Source of the DNA: Rhizobacter sp.
GTDB lineage: Bacteria > Pseudomonadota > Gammaproteobacteria > Burkholderiales > Burkholderiaceae_C
Direction: 5' to 3'
Assembly: GCA_019635355.1 (NCBI GenBank)
Contig: JAHBZQ010000001.1
Coordinates: 434,001-498,000, forward strand
DNA: 64,000 nt
Part shown: one piece after another, positions 17,378-28,568 of the stretch
Numbering within the stretch: position 1 is the first letter of the stretch
Layout: every line of letters begins with the position of its first letter
Notes under the pieces: model-generated
The model's database searches: none
Seen by the model: the letters and a program-made list of their open reading frames with translations, nothing else
What the model was told of the DNA's origin: nothing
Program-made: the position numbers and the translations under genes

Positions 17378-18208
17378 ATGCCGCTGCGTCCTCTGCGCCA
17401 CTGGTTCGTCTGCACCTTGGCCCTGCCGGGCCTGGTGGTGGCCGCCTGCGGGGAGCGGGTGACGGTCGCCACGCACGACGGCACCCAGACGCCGTATTCG
17501 CTGGCCCAGGCTGCCGACGGCGTCGCGGCGCGTGGGGCGGTGGTGCTGCTCGCCGGTGGCGACGGCCACCTCAAGCTCGATGCCCAGGGCTGCCCGAAGG
17601 CGCTGGGAGGCAATTTCCTTGTGCGCTCGGCAGCGCTCTTTCGAAGTGCCGGCTACGCCACCGCGCTGGTCGACGCGCCGTCCGACCAGCAAGGCGTGGA
17701 CGGCCTCGCCGGCTTTCGCAACACCGTGGCCCACGGCGCAGACCTGGGCCGCGTGGTGGCCGACCTGCGCCGACGTGTGCCGGGGCCGGTGTGGGTGATC
17801 GGCACCAGCCGCGGCACGATCTCGGCGGCCAACGTCGCCTCGCGGGCGTCGGGCGATGCCGCCCCCGATGGCGTGGTGCTCAGCTCGGCGCTGATGCATG
17901 GCACGACGGGTGGCCAGAAACCGTGGACGCAGCAGACCGTGTTCGACCTCGCGCTCGCGGCCATCCAGGCGCCGGCGCTCGTGATCGGCCATGTGCACGA
18001 CCAGTGCCTGCGTTCCCCGCCGGGCGAGATGCCCCGCCTCCTGGCGCAGCTGGGCAGCGCGCGCAAGCAACTGGTGACGGTCGAAGGCGGCGCGGCACCC
18101 TCGGGCCAGGCAAACCTTTCGGCCTGCGAGGGACGTAGCCCGCATGGCTACTTCGGCCAGGAAGCCGACACCGTCGCGACCATCGTGCGCTTCATGCAGG
18201 CGCCATGA
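17378..18208 (+). CDS. Alpha/beta hydrolase, probable lipoprotein
   Basis: 276-residue exported hydrolase of unknown substrate. The N-terminus MPLRPLRHWFVCTLAL leads to a lipobox-like GLVVAAC at about residue 23, suggesting a lipoprotein. The serine nucleophile elbow is VIGTSRGTISAANVA; later HVHDQC and PHGYFGQ supply acid/His candidates. I chose ATG 17378 and not the longer frame from 17132, because the upstream extension has no signal peptide or family character. It sits just before moaE and may be cotranscribed with it (31-base gap). Confidence 0.75.
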   Translation: MPLRPLRHWFVCTLALPGLVVAACGERVTVATHDGTQTPYSLAQAADGVAARGAVVLLAGGDGHLKLDAQGCPKALGGNFLVRSAALFRSAGYATALVDAPSDQQGVDGLAGFRNTVAHGADLGRVVADLRRRVPGPVWVIGTSRGTISAANVASRASGDAAPDGVVLSSALMHGTTGGQKPWTQQTVFDLALAAIQAPALVIGHVHDQCLRSPPGEMPRLLAQLGSARKQLVTVEGGAAPSGQANLSACEGRSPHGYFGQEADTVATIVRFMQAP

Positions 18209-18239
18209 GGCCCCGACTGCCGCCACAATCCCAGCCCAC

Positions 18240-18722
18240 ATGAACACCGCCCGCGTGACCATCCAGACCGACGACTTCGACCTCAGTGCCGAGGTGGCGG
18301 CCCTGCGCACGGGCGACCCCGGCGTGGGCGCCATCGTGAGCTTCGTCGGCACCGTGCGCGATCGCAGCGACGGCCAGGGCGTGCAGCTCATGGAGCTCGA
18401 GCACTACCCCGGCATGACCGAGAAATCCATCGAGGCGATGATGGCCGAGGCGCAGCGCCGCTTCGACATCCGCGCGGCCCGGGTCGTCCACCGCGTGGGT
18501 GCGCTGAAGCCGCAAGACCAGATCGTGCTCGTGGCCGTGACCTCGGCCCACCGCGGCCAGGCCTTCCAGGCCTGCGAGTTCCTGATGGACTACCTGAAGA
18601 CCCAGGCGCCCTTCTGGAAGAAGGAGCACACGCCCGACGGCGCACGCTGGGTCGATGCCCGCATCCACGACGACGAGGCCCTCGCCCGCTGGGGCATCGC
18701 CAGCGAGAATGCCGGCGCATGA
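18240..18722 (+). CDS. moaE: Molybdopterin synthase catalytic subunit MoaE
   Basis: Large subunit of molybdopterin synthase (160 residues), which with thiocarboxylated MoaD converts cPMP to molybdopterin. Seen: GAIVSFVGTVRD, LMELEHYPGMTEKSI, VHRVGALKPQD, TSAHRGQAFQACEFLMDYLK and the active-site lysines in PFWKKEH. ATG 18240 was chosen over a longer frame that reads through the preceding hydrolase stop region. The stop overlaps the crcB start. Confidence 0.95.
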   Translation: MNTARVTIQTDDFDLSAEVAALRTGDPGVGAIVSFVGTVRDRSDGQGVQLMELEHYPGMTEKSIEAMMAEAQRRFDIRAARVVHRVGALKPQDQIVLVAVTSAHRGQAFQACEFLMDYLKTQAPFWKKEHTPDGARWVDARIHDDEALARWGIASENAGA

Positions 18723-19108
18723 CACCGACCTTCCCCTATGTGCAGATCCTGGCGGTGGCGCTGGGTGCCGCCCTCGGTGCCGTGCTGCGCTGGGCCGCCG
18801 GCCTGTGGCTCAACGTGCACTCCTCGGGCTTTGCCTTCGGCACCCTGCTGGTCAACTGCGTGGGCGGCTTCCTCATCGGCATGGCCATCGTGTGGTTCGA
18901 CCGCACGCCCAATGAGCTGCTGCGCCTGCTGCTCGTGACCGGCTTCCTCGGCGGCCTCACCACCTTTTCGGCGTTTTCCGGCGAATCGCTCGGCCTCATG
19001 CAGCGGGGCGACTACGGCTGGGCGCTGTTCCATACCCTGAGCCACGTCGTGGGTTCCCTCGCGTGCGCTGCCCTTGGCTTTCGTTTGATGCGCGTCATGC
19101 TGGCCTGA
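18719..19108 (+). CDS. crcB: Fluoride ion channel CrcB/Fluc
   Basis: Small dimeric membrane channel expelling fluoride; 129 residues with four hydrophobic segments. Hallmarks: GAALGAVLRW in helix 1, FGTLLVNCVGGF, and GFLGGLTTFSAFSGE with the conserved TTFS. The ATG overlaps the moaE stop (ATGA), so it is expressed from the upstream operon; no room exists for a fluoride riboswitch immediately before it. Confidence 0.93.
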   Translation: MTPTFPYVQILAVALGAALGAVLRWAAGLWLNVHSSGFAFGTLLVNCVGGFLIGMAIVWFDRTPNELLRLLLVTGFLGGLTTFSAFSGESLGLMQRGDYGWALFHTLSHVVGSLACAALGFRLMRVMLA

Positions 19109-19116
19109 ACCGCAAG

Positions 19117-19144
19117 CTTGAAAACTGGCGAGGCCGCCTCAGAT
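19117..19144 (+). promoter_or_regulatory. Sigma-32-type heat-shock promoter for clpB
   Basis: CTTGAAA at 19117-19123, a 13-base spacer and CCTCAGAT at 19137-19144, compared with the sigma-32 consensus CTTGAAA and CCCCATNT. The predicted transcript has a leader of about 20 bases holding GGAGGA (19156-19161), 8 bases before the clpB ATG. Confidence 0.65.
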
Positions 19145-19169
19145 CCCCTGCATTCGGAGGATTTCACCC

Positions 19170-21761
<2,592 letters not shown>

Positions 21762-21784
21762 CCCCGCTTCCTTGCCGCACCACA

Positions 21785-21815
21785 GGCCGCGCCTTGCAAA
21801 GGGCGCGGCCTTTTT
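21785..21815 (+). terminator. Intrinsic terminator after clpB
   Basis: Nine-base GC stem GGCCGCGCC / GGCGCGGCC with an 8-base loop followed by TTTTT, starting 24 bases after the clpB stop. Confidence 0.9.
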
Positions 21816-21829
21816 CCTTCACGGGTCCT

Positions 21830-23116
21830 TCAGGTCGATGTGGGAGACGCGTCGAGCACCGCGTCCATGCGGCCGATCTGCAGCCGGGCCAACGTGAGGT
21901 TGGCGTGTGTCTTGTCGAGCACCGCATGCAGCGCGAGGCCCGGGTGGTGCGGCACGGTGCGCAGCACCAGGTGGTGCGTGCCGAGCGTGATGGCCGCCTC
22001 GGGCAGCGCGTGGCCCATGCCGAGCGTGCGGCTCGCATGCGCCATCGCGCCCAGCAGCGCGGCGCCGTGCTGGCCGAGTTCGATGCCGCCGGGGCGAGCA
22101 CCGGCATGCAGCACGGCCTGGCCGCTCGCCACGTCGAAGACGGCCACGCTCACCATGCCGGGCAGTTCGATGAGCTGGTGCACGTAGCGGGCGAGCGGGC
22201 CGTCGTCGGGCCGCGGCTCGCGCGGGCTGGTCGAGGGCATCGGCTTCATCGCGACCGGCGGGATGACGGGTGGCGAGAGCGGCGTGGGCGCGCTGACGGG
22301 GGCGTCTTGGTTGGCCGCACCAGAAGCAGCGCGGCTGTTGGCGCCCGGCAGCGGCGGCAGGCTGCGGCCCGCTTCGGTGTGGATCTGCTCACGCAGGCGG
22401 TTCCAGGTGCCGCTGATGAACGACCACGCATCGGCCGGGCGCGTGACCTGCGGCGTGGTGCGTACCGTCACGCCGGTGCCGCGGCCGAGCTCGGTGGCGG
22501 TGGTGTTGAGCGCGGTCGAGTTGGCCAGCGGCAGCAGCAGCATGTGCCGGTTGTGCCAGTCGCGCTTGATCATCGCCTCGCGCAGCGGGTCGAATGAAGA
22601 GCCCATCAGGTGCGGTGGCAGGTCACCGACCATGATCACGCCGAGGCGGCTGTAGCACAGCAGCACGCGGGCGAGTTCATGGCGTTGATGCGTATCGGCG
22701 TCGGTCTCGGTGGTGTAGAGGCGCAGCGACGATTGGCCGGCCGACGGGAAGTCGACGAACTCGAGCGTGGCGAGCGGCGTGCCGTAGCCCTGGCGGCGCA
22801 CCACGAGCTTCTGCACCGGGCGGCCGCTTGCCGCCGCCACACCCGCGAGCAGCTTGCGCGACGAGGAGGTGCCGATGTCGTGCAGCGCGATGTACTCGGG
22901 CTGCAGGTGGTCGAACTGCTGCTGCATCGCCTCGGCCGGGTCGCACGAGACGAAGAGCTCTCGTTGCGTGGGGCTCACCGGGCGGCCGATATCGCGCTGC
23001 GCGGGGTCGCTCTCGTCTTCCTCGCGAGGCTGGATCTGCGTGGGCACCGCGGTCTCGGCGCGGGTGGACTGCCATTCGTCGGCCGGGCCGGGAGAGGGGG
23101 TGGAGGAGATCGACAT
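21830..23116 (-). CDS. Unrecognised protein with roadblock/LC7-like C-terminus (paralogue A)
   Basis: 428 residues, no family I can name. Three parts are visible: a Pro/Ser/Glu-rich N-terminus to about residue 50; a conserved domain of about 190 residues starting QRELFVSCDPAEAMQQQF and including GRPVQKLVVRRQG; a Pro/Ala-rich linker (about 255-320); and a C-terminal domain resembling roadblock/LC7 (GMVSVAVFDVASGQAVL ... HAVLDKTHANLTLARL). The same architecture and many identical positions occur in the gene at 36577-37866, so the two are paralogues. No signal peptide or membrane segment. Roadblock proteins usually dimerise and regulate small GTPases; that role here is only an analogy. Confidence 0.7.
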   Translation of the reverse strand: MSISSTPSPGPADEWQSTRAETAVPTQIQPREEDESDPAQRDIGRPVSPTQRELFVSCDPAEAMQQQFDHLQPEYIALHDIGTSSSRKLLAGVAAASGRPVQKLVVRRQGYGTPLATLEFVDFPSAGQSSLRLYTTETDADTHQRHELARVLLCYSRLGVIMVGDLPPHLMGSSFDPLREAMIKRDWHNRHMLLLPLANSTALNTTATELGRGTGVTVRTTPQVTRPADAWSFISGTWNRLREQIHTEAGRSLPPLPGANSRAASGAANQDAPVSAPTPLSPPVIPPVAMKPMPSTSPREPRPDDGPLARYVHQLIELPGMVSVAVFDVASGQAVLHAGARPGGIELGQHGAALLGAMAHASRTLGMGHALPEAAITLGTHHLVLRTVPHHPGLALHAVLDKTHANLTLARLQIGRMDAVLDASPTST

Positions 23117-23283
23117 GTGGGGTGCGCCTTGCCGGTTCGCCAGTGTAGGCCCGATGTTTCAAAATGTGACGGGTGGCCCGGGCATGTTTTCACACCGCTG
23201 GCTGCACGCCCATCCCTAAAGAACACGAAGCCCGGAGAGGCCCGTCGATAGAATCCGGCCCTCTCAGCGCCTCTGCATCACCC

Positions 23284-24945
23284 ATGCCACAAGCCAGCAC
23301 GCCCGTTCAGCCCACGCTTCCCGTGGTGATCGTCGGAGCGGGGCTTGCGGGCCTCACCGTGGCCTTGCACCTGGCTGACAAGCAGCCCGTGATCGTGCTG
23401 GCCAAGCGCAAGCTGAACGAAGGCGCGACGGCCTGGGCCCAAGGCGGCATCGTGGGCGTGCTGGGCACCGACGACAGCATCGAATCGCACGTGCGCGACA
23501 CGCAGGACGCCGGCGCCGGCCTCGTCGACGAGCACACCGCCCGCTTCATCGCCGAGCACAGCGCAGCGGCCGTCGAGTGGCTGGTGGCGCGCGGCGTGCC
23601 GTTCTCGCCCGACCCCGAGGGCCCGCTCGGCCTGCACCTCACGCGCGAAGGCGGCCACGCCGTGCGCCGCATCGCCCACGCGGCCGACGCCACGGGCAAG
23701 GCCATCCACGACGTGCTGCTCGAAGAGGTGGCCAAGCACCCCAACATCCAGCTGCGCGAGCGCTGGATGGCGGTCGACGTGATCACTTCGCGCCACCTGA
23801 AGCGCGACGAGCAGCCGCATTGCTACGGCGTCTACGCGCTCGACATCGACCACCAGCGCGTCGAAACGCTGGCCGCGTCGGCCGTGGTGATGGCCACTGG
23901 CGGCGCCGGCAAGGTCTACCGCTACACCACCAACCCCGACACCTCCACCGGCGACGGCATCGCGATGGCCTGGCGCGCGGGCGCCCGGGTCGGCAACATG
24001 GAATTCATCCAGTTCCACCCGACCTGCCTGTACCACCCGCAGGAGCGCAGCTTCCTCATCACCGAGGCCTTGCGCGGCGAAGGTGGCCACCTCAAGCTGC
24101 CCGACGGCGCGCGCTTCATGCATGCGCACGACGAGCGCGGCGAGCTGGCCCCGCGCGACATCGTGGCCCGCGCCATCGACTTCGAGATGAAGAAGCATGG
24201 TGTCGACAACGTGCTGCTCGACGCCACGCACCTCGGGGCCGAATTCCTCAAGGAACACTTCCCGACGATCTACGCGCGCTGCCTCAAGCTCGGCATCGAC
24301 ATCACCACGCAGCCCATTCCGGTGGTGCCGGCTGCGCACTACACCTGCGGCGGCGTGGTGACCGACCTGCACGGCCGCACCGACATCCCCGGCCTCTACG
24401 CCGTGGGCGAGACCACCTACACCGGCCTGCACGGCGCAAACCGCCTGGCGAGCAACTCGCTGCTCGAATGCGTGGTGCTGGGCCGCACCTGTGCCGACAG
24501 CATCCTCACGCTCGGTGGCCGTGCTCAGGCCGAGCTGCCGGCCTGGGACGAAAGCCAGGTCGAGAACTCCGACGAGCAGGTGGTGATCTCCCACAACTGG
24601 GACGAGCTGCGCCTGCTCATGTGGAACTACGTGGGCATCGTGCGCACCACCAAGCGGCTGGAGCGTGCGCTGCACCGCATCTCGCTGCTGCGCGGCGAGA
24701 TCGACGACTACTACGGCAGCTTCCGCGTCACGCGCGACCTGCTGGAGCTGCGCAACCTCGTCGACTGCGCGGAGCTGATCGTGCGCTCGGCACTCATGCG
24801 GCATGAAAGCCGCGGCCTGCACTTCAGCCGCGACTTCCCGCAGACGCTGCCGGTGAGCTTCCCGACCATCCTGATGCAGCCGGCCGGGCGCACGCAGCGT
24901 GGGCCGCAGCCCCGCGGTGCGGGGCCGACGGGGCTCTGGCGATAG
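23284..24945 (+). CDS. nadB: L-aspartate oxidase
   Basis: FAD enzyme oxidising aspartate to iminoaspartate for quinolinate and NAD synthesis. 553 residues. Seen: dinucleotide-binding VVIVGAGLAGLTVALHL, GATAWAQGGIVGVLG, the catalytic REGGHAVRRIAHA, NMEFIQFHPTCLYHP, AAHYTCGGVVTDLHG and GLHGANRLASNSLLECVV. I start at ATG 23284; a longer in-frame extension to 23173 is not family-like. A candidate -10 (GATAGAAT) sits about 30 bases upstream. nadA and nadC are 9-12 kb away on the other strand. Confidence 0.96.
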   Translation: MPQASTPVQPTLPVVIVGAGLAGLTVALHLADKQPVIVLAKRKLNEGATAWAQGGIVGVLGTDDSIESHVRDTQDAGAGLVDEHTARFIAEHSAAAVEWLVARGVPFSPDPEGPLGLHLTREGGHAVRRIAHAADATGKAIHDVLLEEVAKHPNIQLRERWMAVDVITSRHLKRDEQPHCYGVYALDIDHQRVETLAASAVVMATGGAGKVYRYTTNPDTSTGDGIAMAWRAGARVGNMEFIQFHPTCLYHPQERSFLITEALRGEGGHLKLPDGARFMHAHDERGELAPRDIVARAIDFEMKKHGVDNVLLDATHLGAEFLKEHFPTIYARCLKLGIDITTQPIPVVPAAHYTCGGVVTDLHGRTDIPGLYAVGETTYTGLHGANRLASNSLLECVVLGRTCADSILTLGGRAQAELPAWDESQVENSDEQVVISHNWDELRLLMWNYVGIVRTTKRLERALHRISLLRGEIDDYYGSFRVTRDLLELRNLVDCAELIVRSALMRHESRGLHFSRDFPQTLPVSFPTILMQPAGRTQRGPQPRGAGPTGLWR

Positions 24946-24951
24946 CGGGTC

Positions 24952-25758
24952 TCAGCCCGGCACCAGCGCTGCCGGGTTGATCCCGAACATGCGCTTGAAG
25001 GTCCGCGTGAGATGGGCCGAGTCGGCGAAGCCGGCTTCGTGGGCCGCCTCGGTCCAGTTGCGCCCGGCCTGGGCTGACTGGATGGCCGCGTTCAGGCGCA
25101 GCCACAGCACGTAGACGCGGAAGCCCGTGCCCGTCTCCTGCATGAAGAGGTGACGCAACCGGCTCGGTGAGAGTGCCGCCGCCTCGGCGGCACTGGCGAG
25201 CGTCACGCCGCGGTGCAGCTGCTCGCGGGCGTGGGCGATGGCCTTGGCCACGCGCGTGTCCACCGGCTCGGCGGGCGCCGGCACACCGGCGAGCAACTCG
25301 ATGGCGTGGCCCGCCGCGGCCAAGGTGGCCTGCGGCGAGGCGTGCAGCACCTGGCGCAGGCCGTCGAGCATCGCGCGCTCCTGCGGGCCGGGCAGCGCCG
25401 CGATGGCCGAGCCGCCGAGCCACTGGCGCAGTGCGCGGCCCTGGGCCGTCTCGGGCTCGACGAAGAGGTGCGCCACCGTCGCGCCTTCCACCTCGAACTG
25501 GTGCAGGCGGTCGGAGCCGACCAGCGCGCCGGTGAACTCGGTCCACCCGTCGCCTTCGCTGCGAAAGAGACACACGCCTTCGATGGCAAGCGCGATCTGC
25601 AGCGCATGGTGGCTGTGCCACTCGGTGCGGCCCTCGCCGCGGCCGATCCAGACGCTGCCACCCGTCCAGAAGAGCACGCGGCCGGTGGCCAGGGCCTTGG
25701 CGGCCGGCGGGGTGACCTGGTGCTCGGGTGGCATCGAGGCGGGCAGGTTCATCGGCAC
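24952..25758 (-). CDS. AraC-family transcriptional regulator
   Basis: 268 residues: an N-terminal cupin-like sensor half with GRTEWHSHHALQIALA, then two helix-turn-helix units in the last ~100 residues (VTLASAAEAAALSPSRLRHL and NWTEAAHEAGFADSAHLTRTF, then FGINPAALV). It ends 7 bases from nadB and is divergent from the YtkA-like lipoprotein/peroxidase pair with an 82-base gap, so regulation of that pair is the obvious guess. Ligand unknown. Confidence 0.88.
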   Translation of the reverse strand: MPMNLPASMPPEHQVTPPAAKALATGRVLFWTGGSVWIGRGEGRTEWHSHHALQIALAIEGVCLFRSEGDGWTEFTGALVGSDRLHQFEVEGATVAHLFVEPETAQGRALRQWLGGSAIAALPGPQERAMLDGLRQVLHASPQATLAAAGHAIELLAGVPAPAEPVDTRVAKAIAHAREQLHRGVTLASAAEAAALSPSRLRHLFMQETGTGFRVYVLWLRLNAAIQSAQAGRNWTEAAHEAGFADSAHLTRTFKRMFGINPAALVPG

Positions 25759-25840
25759 GAAGGTCAGCCCTTTCGTTCAATCCGCACGGAGCGCGGCTTC
25801 GCAGAATTCTTCCACACGCACCCCTCAACTGGAGACCTCG

Positions 25841-26284
25841 ATGACCCCCTTCGCCTTTCAACTGAAACCCCTTGCACGCACCGCCGCGCTCGCCGCAATG
25901 CTGCTGGTCTCGGCCTGCATGTCGCCGCCCGCGAACCTCGACACCTCGCTCGACCGCCCGACGGCCGAAGGCCGCTATCGCATCCGCCTGCAGCCGCCCG
26001 CCAGCGCCCCCGCCCTCAACCAGATGCACGCCTGGGAGGTGAGCGTGGCCACGCCCGACGGCCAGCCGGTGCGCCAGGCGCGCATCGCCGTCGACGGCGG
26101 CATGCCCCAGCACGGGCACGGGCTGCCGACGAAGCCGCGCGTGACGCGCGAGCTGGCAGATGGCCGCTACCTCATCGAAGGCATGAAGTTAAGCATGACC
26201 GGCTGGTGGGAGATCAAGCTCGCGGTGCAAGGCGAGCAGGGGGCCGACAAGGTCACCTTCAACACCGTGGTCAAGGGCAGTTGA
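25841..26284 (+). CDS. YtkA-like (FixH-like) domain lipoprotein
   Basis: 147-residue exported protein. The N-terminus has a hydrophobic stretch ending in a lipobox (AAMLLVSACMS), so the mature protein probably starts at Cys27. The rest is a single beta-rich YtkA-like domain with MPQHGHGLPTKPRV and SMTGWWEIKLAV. The His-rich GGMPQHGHG segment could bind metal. It precedes the di-heme peroxidase by 3 bases, so the two form an operon and may act together in the periplasm. Confidence 0.8.
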   Translation: MTPFAFQLKPLARTAALAAMLLVSACMSPPANLDTSLDRPTAEGRYRIRLQPPASAPALNQMHAWEVSVATPDGQPVRQARIAVDGGMPQHGHGLPTKPRVTRELADGRYLIEGMKLSMTGWWEIKLAVQGEQGADKVTFNTVVKGS

Positions 26285-26287
26285 ACC

Positions 26288-27565
26288 ATGGGCCGCTCGA
26301 CCCGCCTGATGTTGACTGGCAGCCTGGCCGTGCTCTTGCTGTGCGGCTTCAGCTTCAACCGCACGCCGCTGCGCGACCGCTGGAGCGACGAAGAGCTGAA
26401 GCTGCTGGCCTCGATGCAGCTCGCTGCGCTGCCGCCCGCGCCGGCCGACGCGTCGAACCGCTTCGAGCGCTTGCCCGCTGCGGCGGCACTCGGCCGCAAG
26501 CTGTTCCATGACGTGCGCCCGAGCGCCAACGGCCAGGTGGCGTGCGCCACCTGCCACGCCGCCGACCGCCAGTTCCAGGATGGCCTGCCCGTCTCGAAAG
26601 GCGTGGGCACCGGCACGCGGCGCAGCATGCCCATCGTCGCCGCGGCGCACAGCCCGTGGAAGTTCTGGGACGGCCGCAAGGACAGCTTGTGGTCGCAGGC
26701 GCTCGGGCCGCTCGAAGACGCTGCCGAGCATGCGACGACGCGCGTGCAGGTGAGCCGCCTCGTGCGCCAGCACTACCGCGACGAATACGAAAGCGTGTTC
26801 GGCCGCCTGCCCGACATGGCGGCGTGGCCTGCCGATGCCGGCCCGCTTGGCACCCCGGAGCAGCGCCGCATCTGGGCGGCCACGCCAGCACCGGTGCAAG
26901 CCGAGGTGAACCGCGTGTTCGCCAACGTCGGCAAGGCCATCGCCGCCTACGAGCGCTCGGTGAGCTACGGCGCCTCGCGCTTCGACCGCTACGTGCAGGC
27001 CACGCTGGCGGGCGACACGCAAGGCCAGCAGCTGCTGTCGCCGGGCGAGGTGCGCGGCCTGCGGGCCTTCATCGGCCCCGGGCAATGCGCCACCTGCCAC
27101 AACGGCCCGCTGCTCACCGACCAGCATTTCCACAACACCGGCGTGCCGCAGCGCAACCCGTCGCGGCCCGACCTCGGGCGTGCCAGTGCCATCGCCGCGC
27201 TCGCGCGCGACGAGTTCAATTGCCTGGGCCCGCACAGCGATGCCGACAAGACCCGCGGCTGCGAGGAGCTGCGCTTCCTCGTCGACGAGGCCGACCCGAC
27301 GCTCAAGGGCGCGTTCAAGACGCCGAGCCTGCGCAACGTGGCACTGCGGCCGCCCTACATGCACGCCGGCCAGTTGGCGAGCCTGCAGGCGGTGGTGGCG
27401 CATTACGCCGCGTCACCCGCCGCCACGGTGGGCCACAGCGAGCTGGCGCGCGACGGGCACGTGCACGCCGAGCGTCAGCCCATCCGGCTGAGCGACGCAC
27501 AGCTGCGCGACCTGGTGTCGTTCCTGGAGGCGCTCTCCGGGCCGGTGATCGACCCGGTGCGCTGA
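26288..27565 (+). CDS. Di-heme cytochrome c peroxidase (MauG/CcpA family)
   Basis: Periplasmic di-heme peroxidase, 425 residues, with an N-terminal export signal (LMLTGSLAVLLLCGFSF). Two heme-attachment motifs are visible, CATCH in VACATCHAADRQF (about residue 87) and in QCATCHNGPLL (about residue 268), plus PSLRNVALRPPYMHAG, a conserved distal segment. Longer than the classical CcpA (about 320), in the range of the BACCP/MauG-like group, so the substrate could be hydrogen peroxide or a protein side chain. Cotranscribed with the preceding lipoprotein. Confidence 0.9.
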   Translation: MGRSTRLMLTGSLAVLLLCGFSFNRTPLRDRWSDEELKLLASMQLAALPPAPADASNRFERLPAAAALGRKLFHDVRPSANGQVACATCHAADRQFQDGLPVSKGVGTGTRRSMPIVAAAHSPWKFWDGRKDSLWSQALGPLEDAAEHATTRVQVSRLVRQHYRDEYESVFGRLPDMAAWPADAGPLGTPEQRRIWAATPAPVQAEVNRVFANVGKAIAAYERSVSYGASRFDRYVQATLAGDTQGQQLLSPGEVRGLRAFIGPGQCATCHNGPLLTDQHFHNTGVPQRNPSRPDLGRASAIAALARDEFNCLGPHSDADKTRGCEELRFLVDEADPTLKGAFKTPSLRNVALRPPYMHAGQLASLQAVVAHYAASPAATVGHSELARDGHVHAERQPIRLSDAQLRDLVSFLEALSGPVIDPVR

Positions 27566-27572
27566 GCCCCGC

Positions 27573-28541
27573 TCAGAGCTTGGCCAGGCGCTCGTGGATG
27601 ATCGCGTGCGCCTCGGCCATGATGCGGTCGATCAGCTCCTTGACCGTCGGCACGTCGTGGATCAGGCCAGCCACCATGCCGCACGACCACGCGCCGAGGT
27701 CCATCTCGCCTTCTTTCATGATGCGCGGGTAGACGCCGGCCACCTCGGCGGCGATGTCTTCGAACTTGATCGAGGCGCCGAGCTCGCGCTCCTTCTGCAG
27801 CAGGCGGTCGACGGCCGCGTTCTTCAGCACACGCTCGGTGTTGCGCAGCGGGCGCATCACGAGGCGGGTGTCGAGCTCGCTGGCGGCGACGATCGCGTCC
27901 TTCACGTTCTGGTGCACCGGCGCTTCTTTCGTGGCGATGAAGCGCGTGCCCATGTTCATGCCGTCGGCGCCGAGCGAAAGTGCGGCCACGAGCGAGCGGC
28001 CATCGGCCATGCCGCCCGAGGCGACGAACGGGATCTTCAGCTCTTCGGCCGCACGCGGCAGCAGGATGAAGTTGGGCACGTCGTCTTCCCCGGGGTGGCC
28101 GCCGCACTCGAAGCCGTCGACGCTCACCGCATCGCAGCCGATGGCCTCGGCCTTCAGCGCGTGGCGCACCGAGGTGCACTTGTGGATCACCTTCACGCCG
28201 GCTTCCTTCAGCGCGGGGAGGTACTTCTGCGGGTTGTTGCCGGCGGTCTCGACCGCCTTCACGCCGCCGTCGATGATGGCCTTCACGTAACCCGGGTAGT
28301 CGGGCGTGTTGACCGAGGGCAGGAAGGTGAGGTTCACGCCGAAGGGCTTCTTCGTCATCTCGCGGCAGCGCGCGATCTCGTTGGCGAGCAACTCGGGCGA
28401 GCGCTGCGTGAGGCCGGTGATGATGCCGAGGCCACCGGCTTCCGAGACGGCCGCGGCCATCTCGGCGAAGCCGACGTAGTGCATGCCGCCCTGGATGATG
28501 GGGTGCTCGATGCCGAAGAGTTCGGTGATGCGGGTCTTCAT
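27573..28541 (-). CDS. Nitronate monooxygenase-family FMN enzyme
   Basis: FMN-dependent TIM-barrel enzyme of the 2-nitropropane dioxygenase family, 322 residues. Seen: GGMHYVGFAEMAAAVSEAGG near the start, HKCTSVRHALKAEAIGCD, the catalytic-type histidine in GFECGGHPGEDD, and FVASGGMADGRSLVAALSLG, the phosphate-binding loop. It is the last gene of a minus-strand operon with an acyl-CoA ligase, hydratase and hotdog protein, which suggests a CoA-ester pathway; some members of this family act as enoyl reductases rather than nitronate oxidases. Substrate uncertain. Confidence 0.88.
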   Translation of the reverse strand: MKTRITELFGIEHPIIQGGMHYVGFAEMAAAVSEAGGLGIITGLTQRSPELLANEIARCREMTKKPFGVNLTFLPSVNTPDYPGYVKAIIDGGVKAVETAGNNPQKYLPALKEAGVKVIHKCTSVRHALKAEAIGCDAVSVDGFECGGHPGEDDVPNFILLPRAAEELKIPFVASGGMADGRSLVAALSLGADGMNMGTRFIATKEAPVHQNVKDAIVAASELDTRLVMRPLRNTERVLKNAAVDRLLQKERELGASIKFEDIAAEVAGVYPRIMKEGEMDLGAWSCGMVAGLIHDVPTVKELIDRIMAEAHAIIHERLAKL

Positions 28542-28568
28542 GGGAGAGAGTCCTCTGGTGTGGTTGTT

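Noticed and set aside
18719..18730. Fluoride riboswitch ahead of crcB
   Set aside because: crcB overlaps moaE; no leader exists to hold the aptamer.
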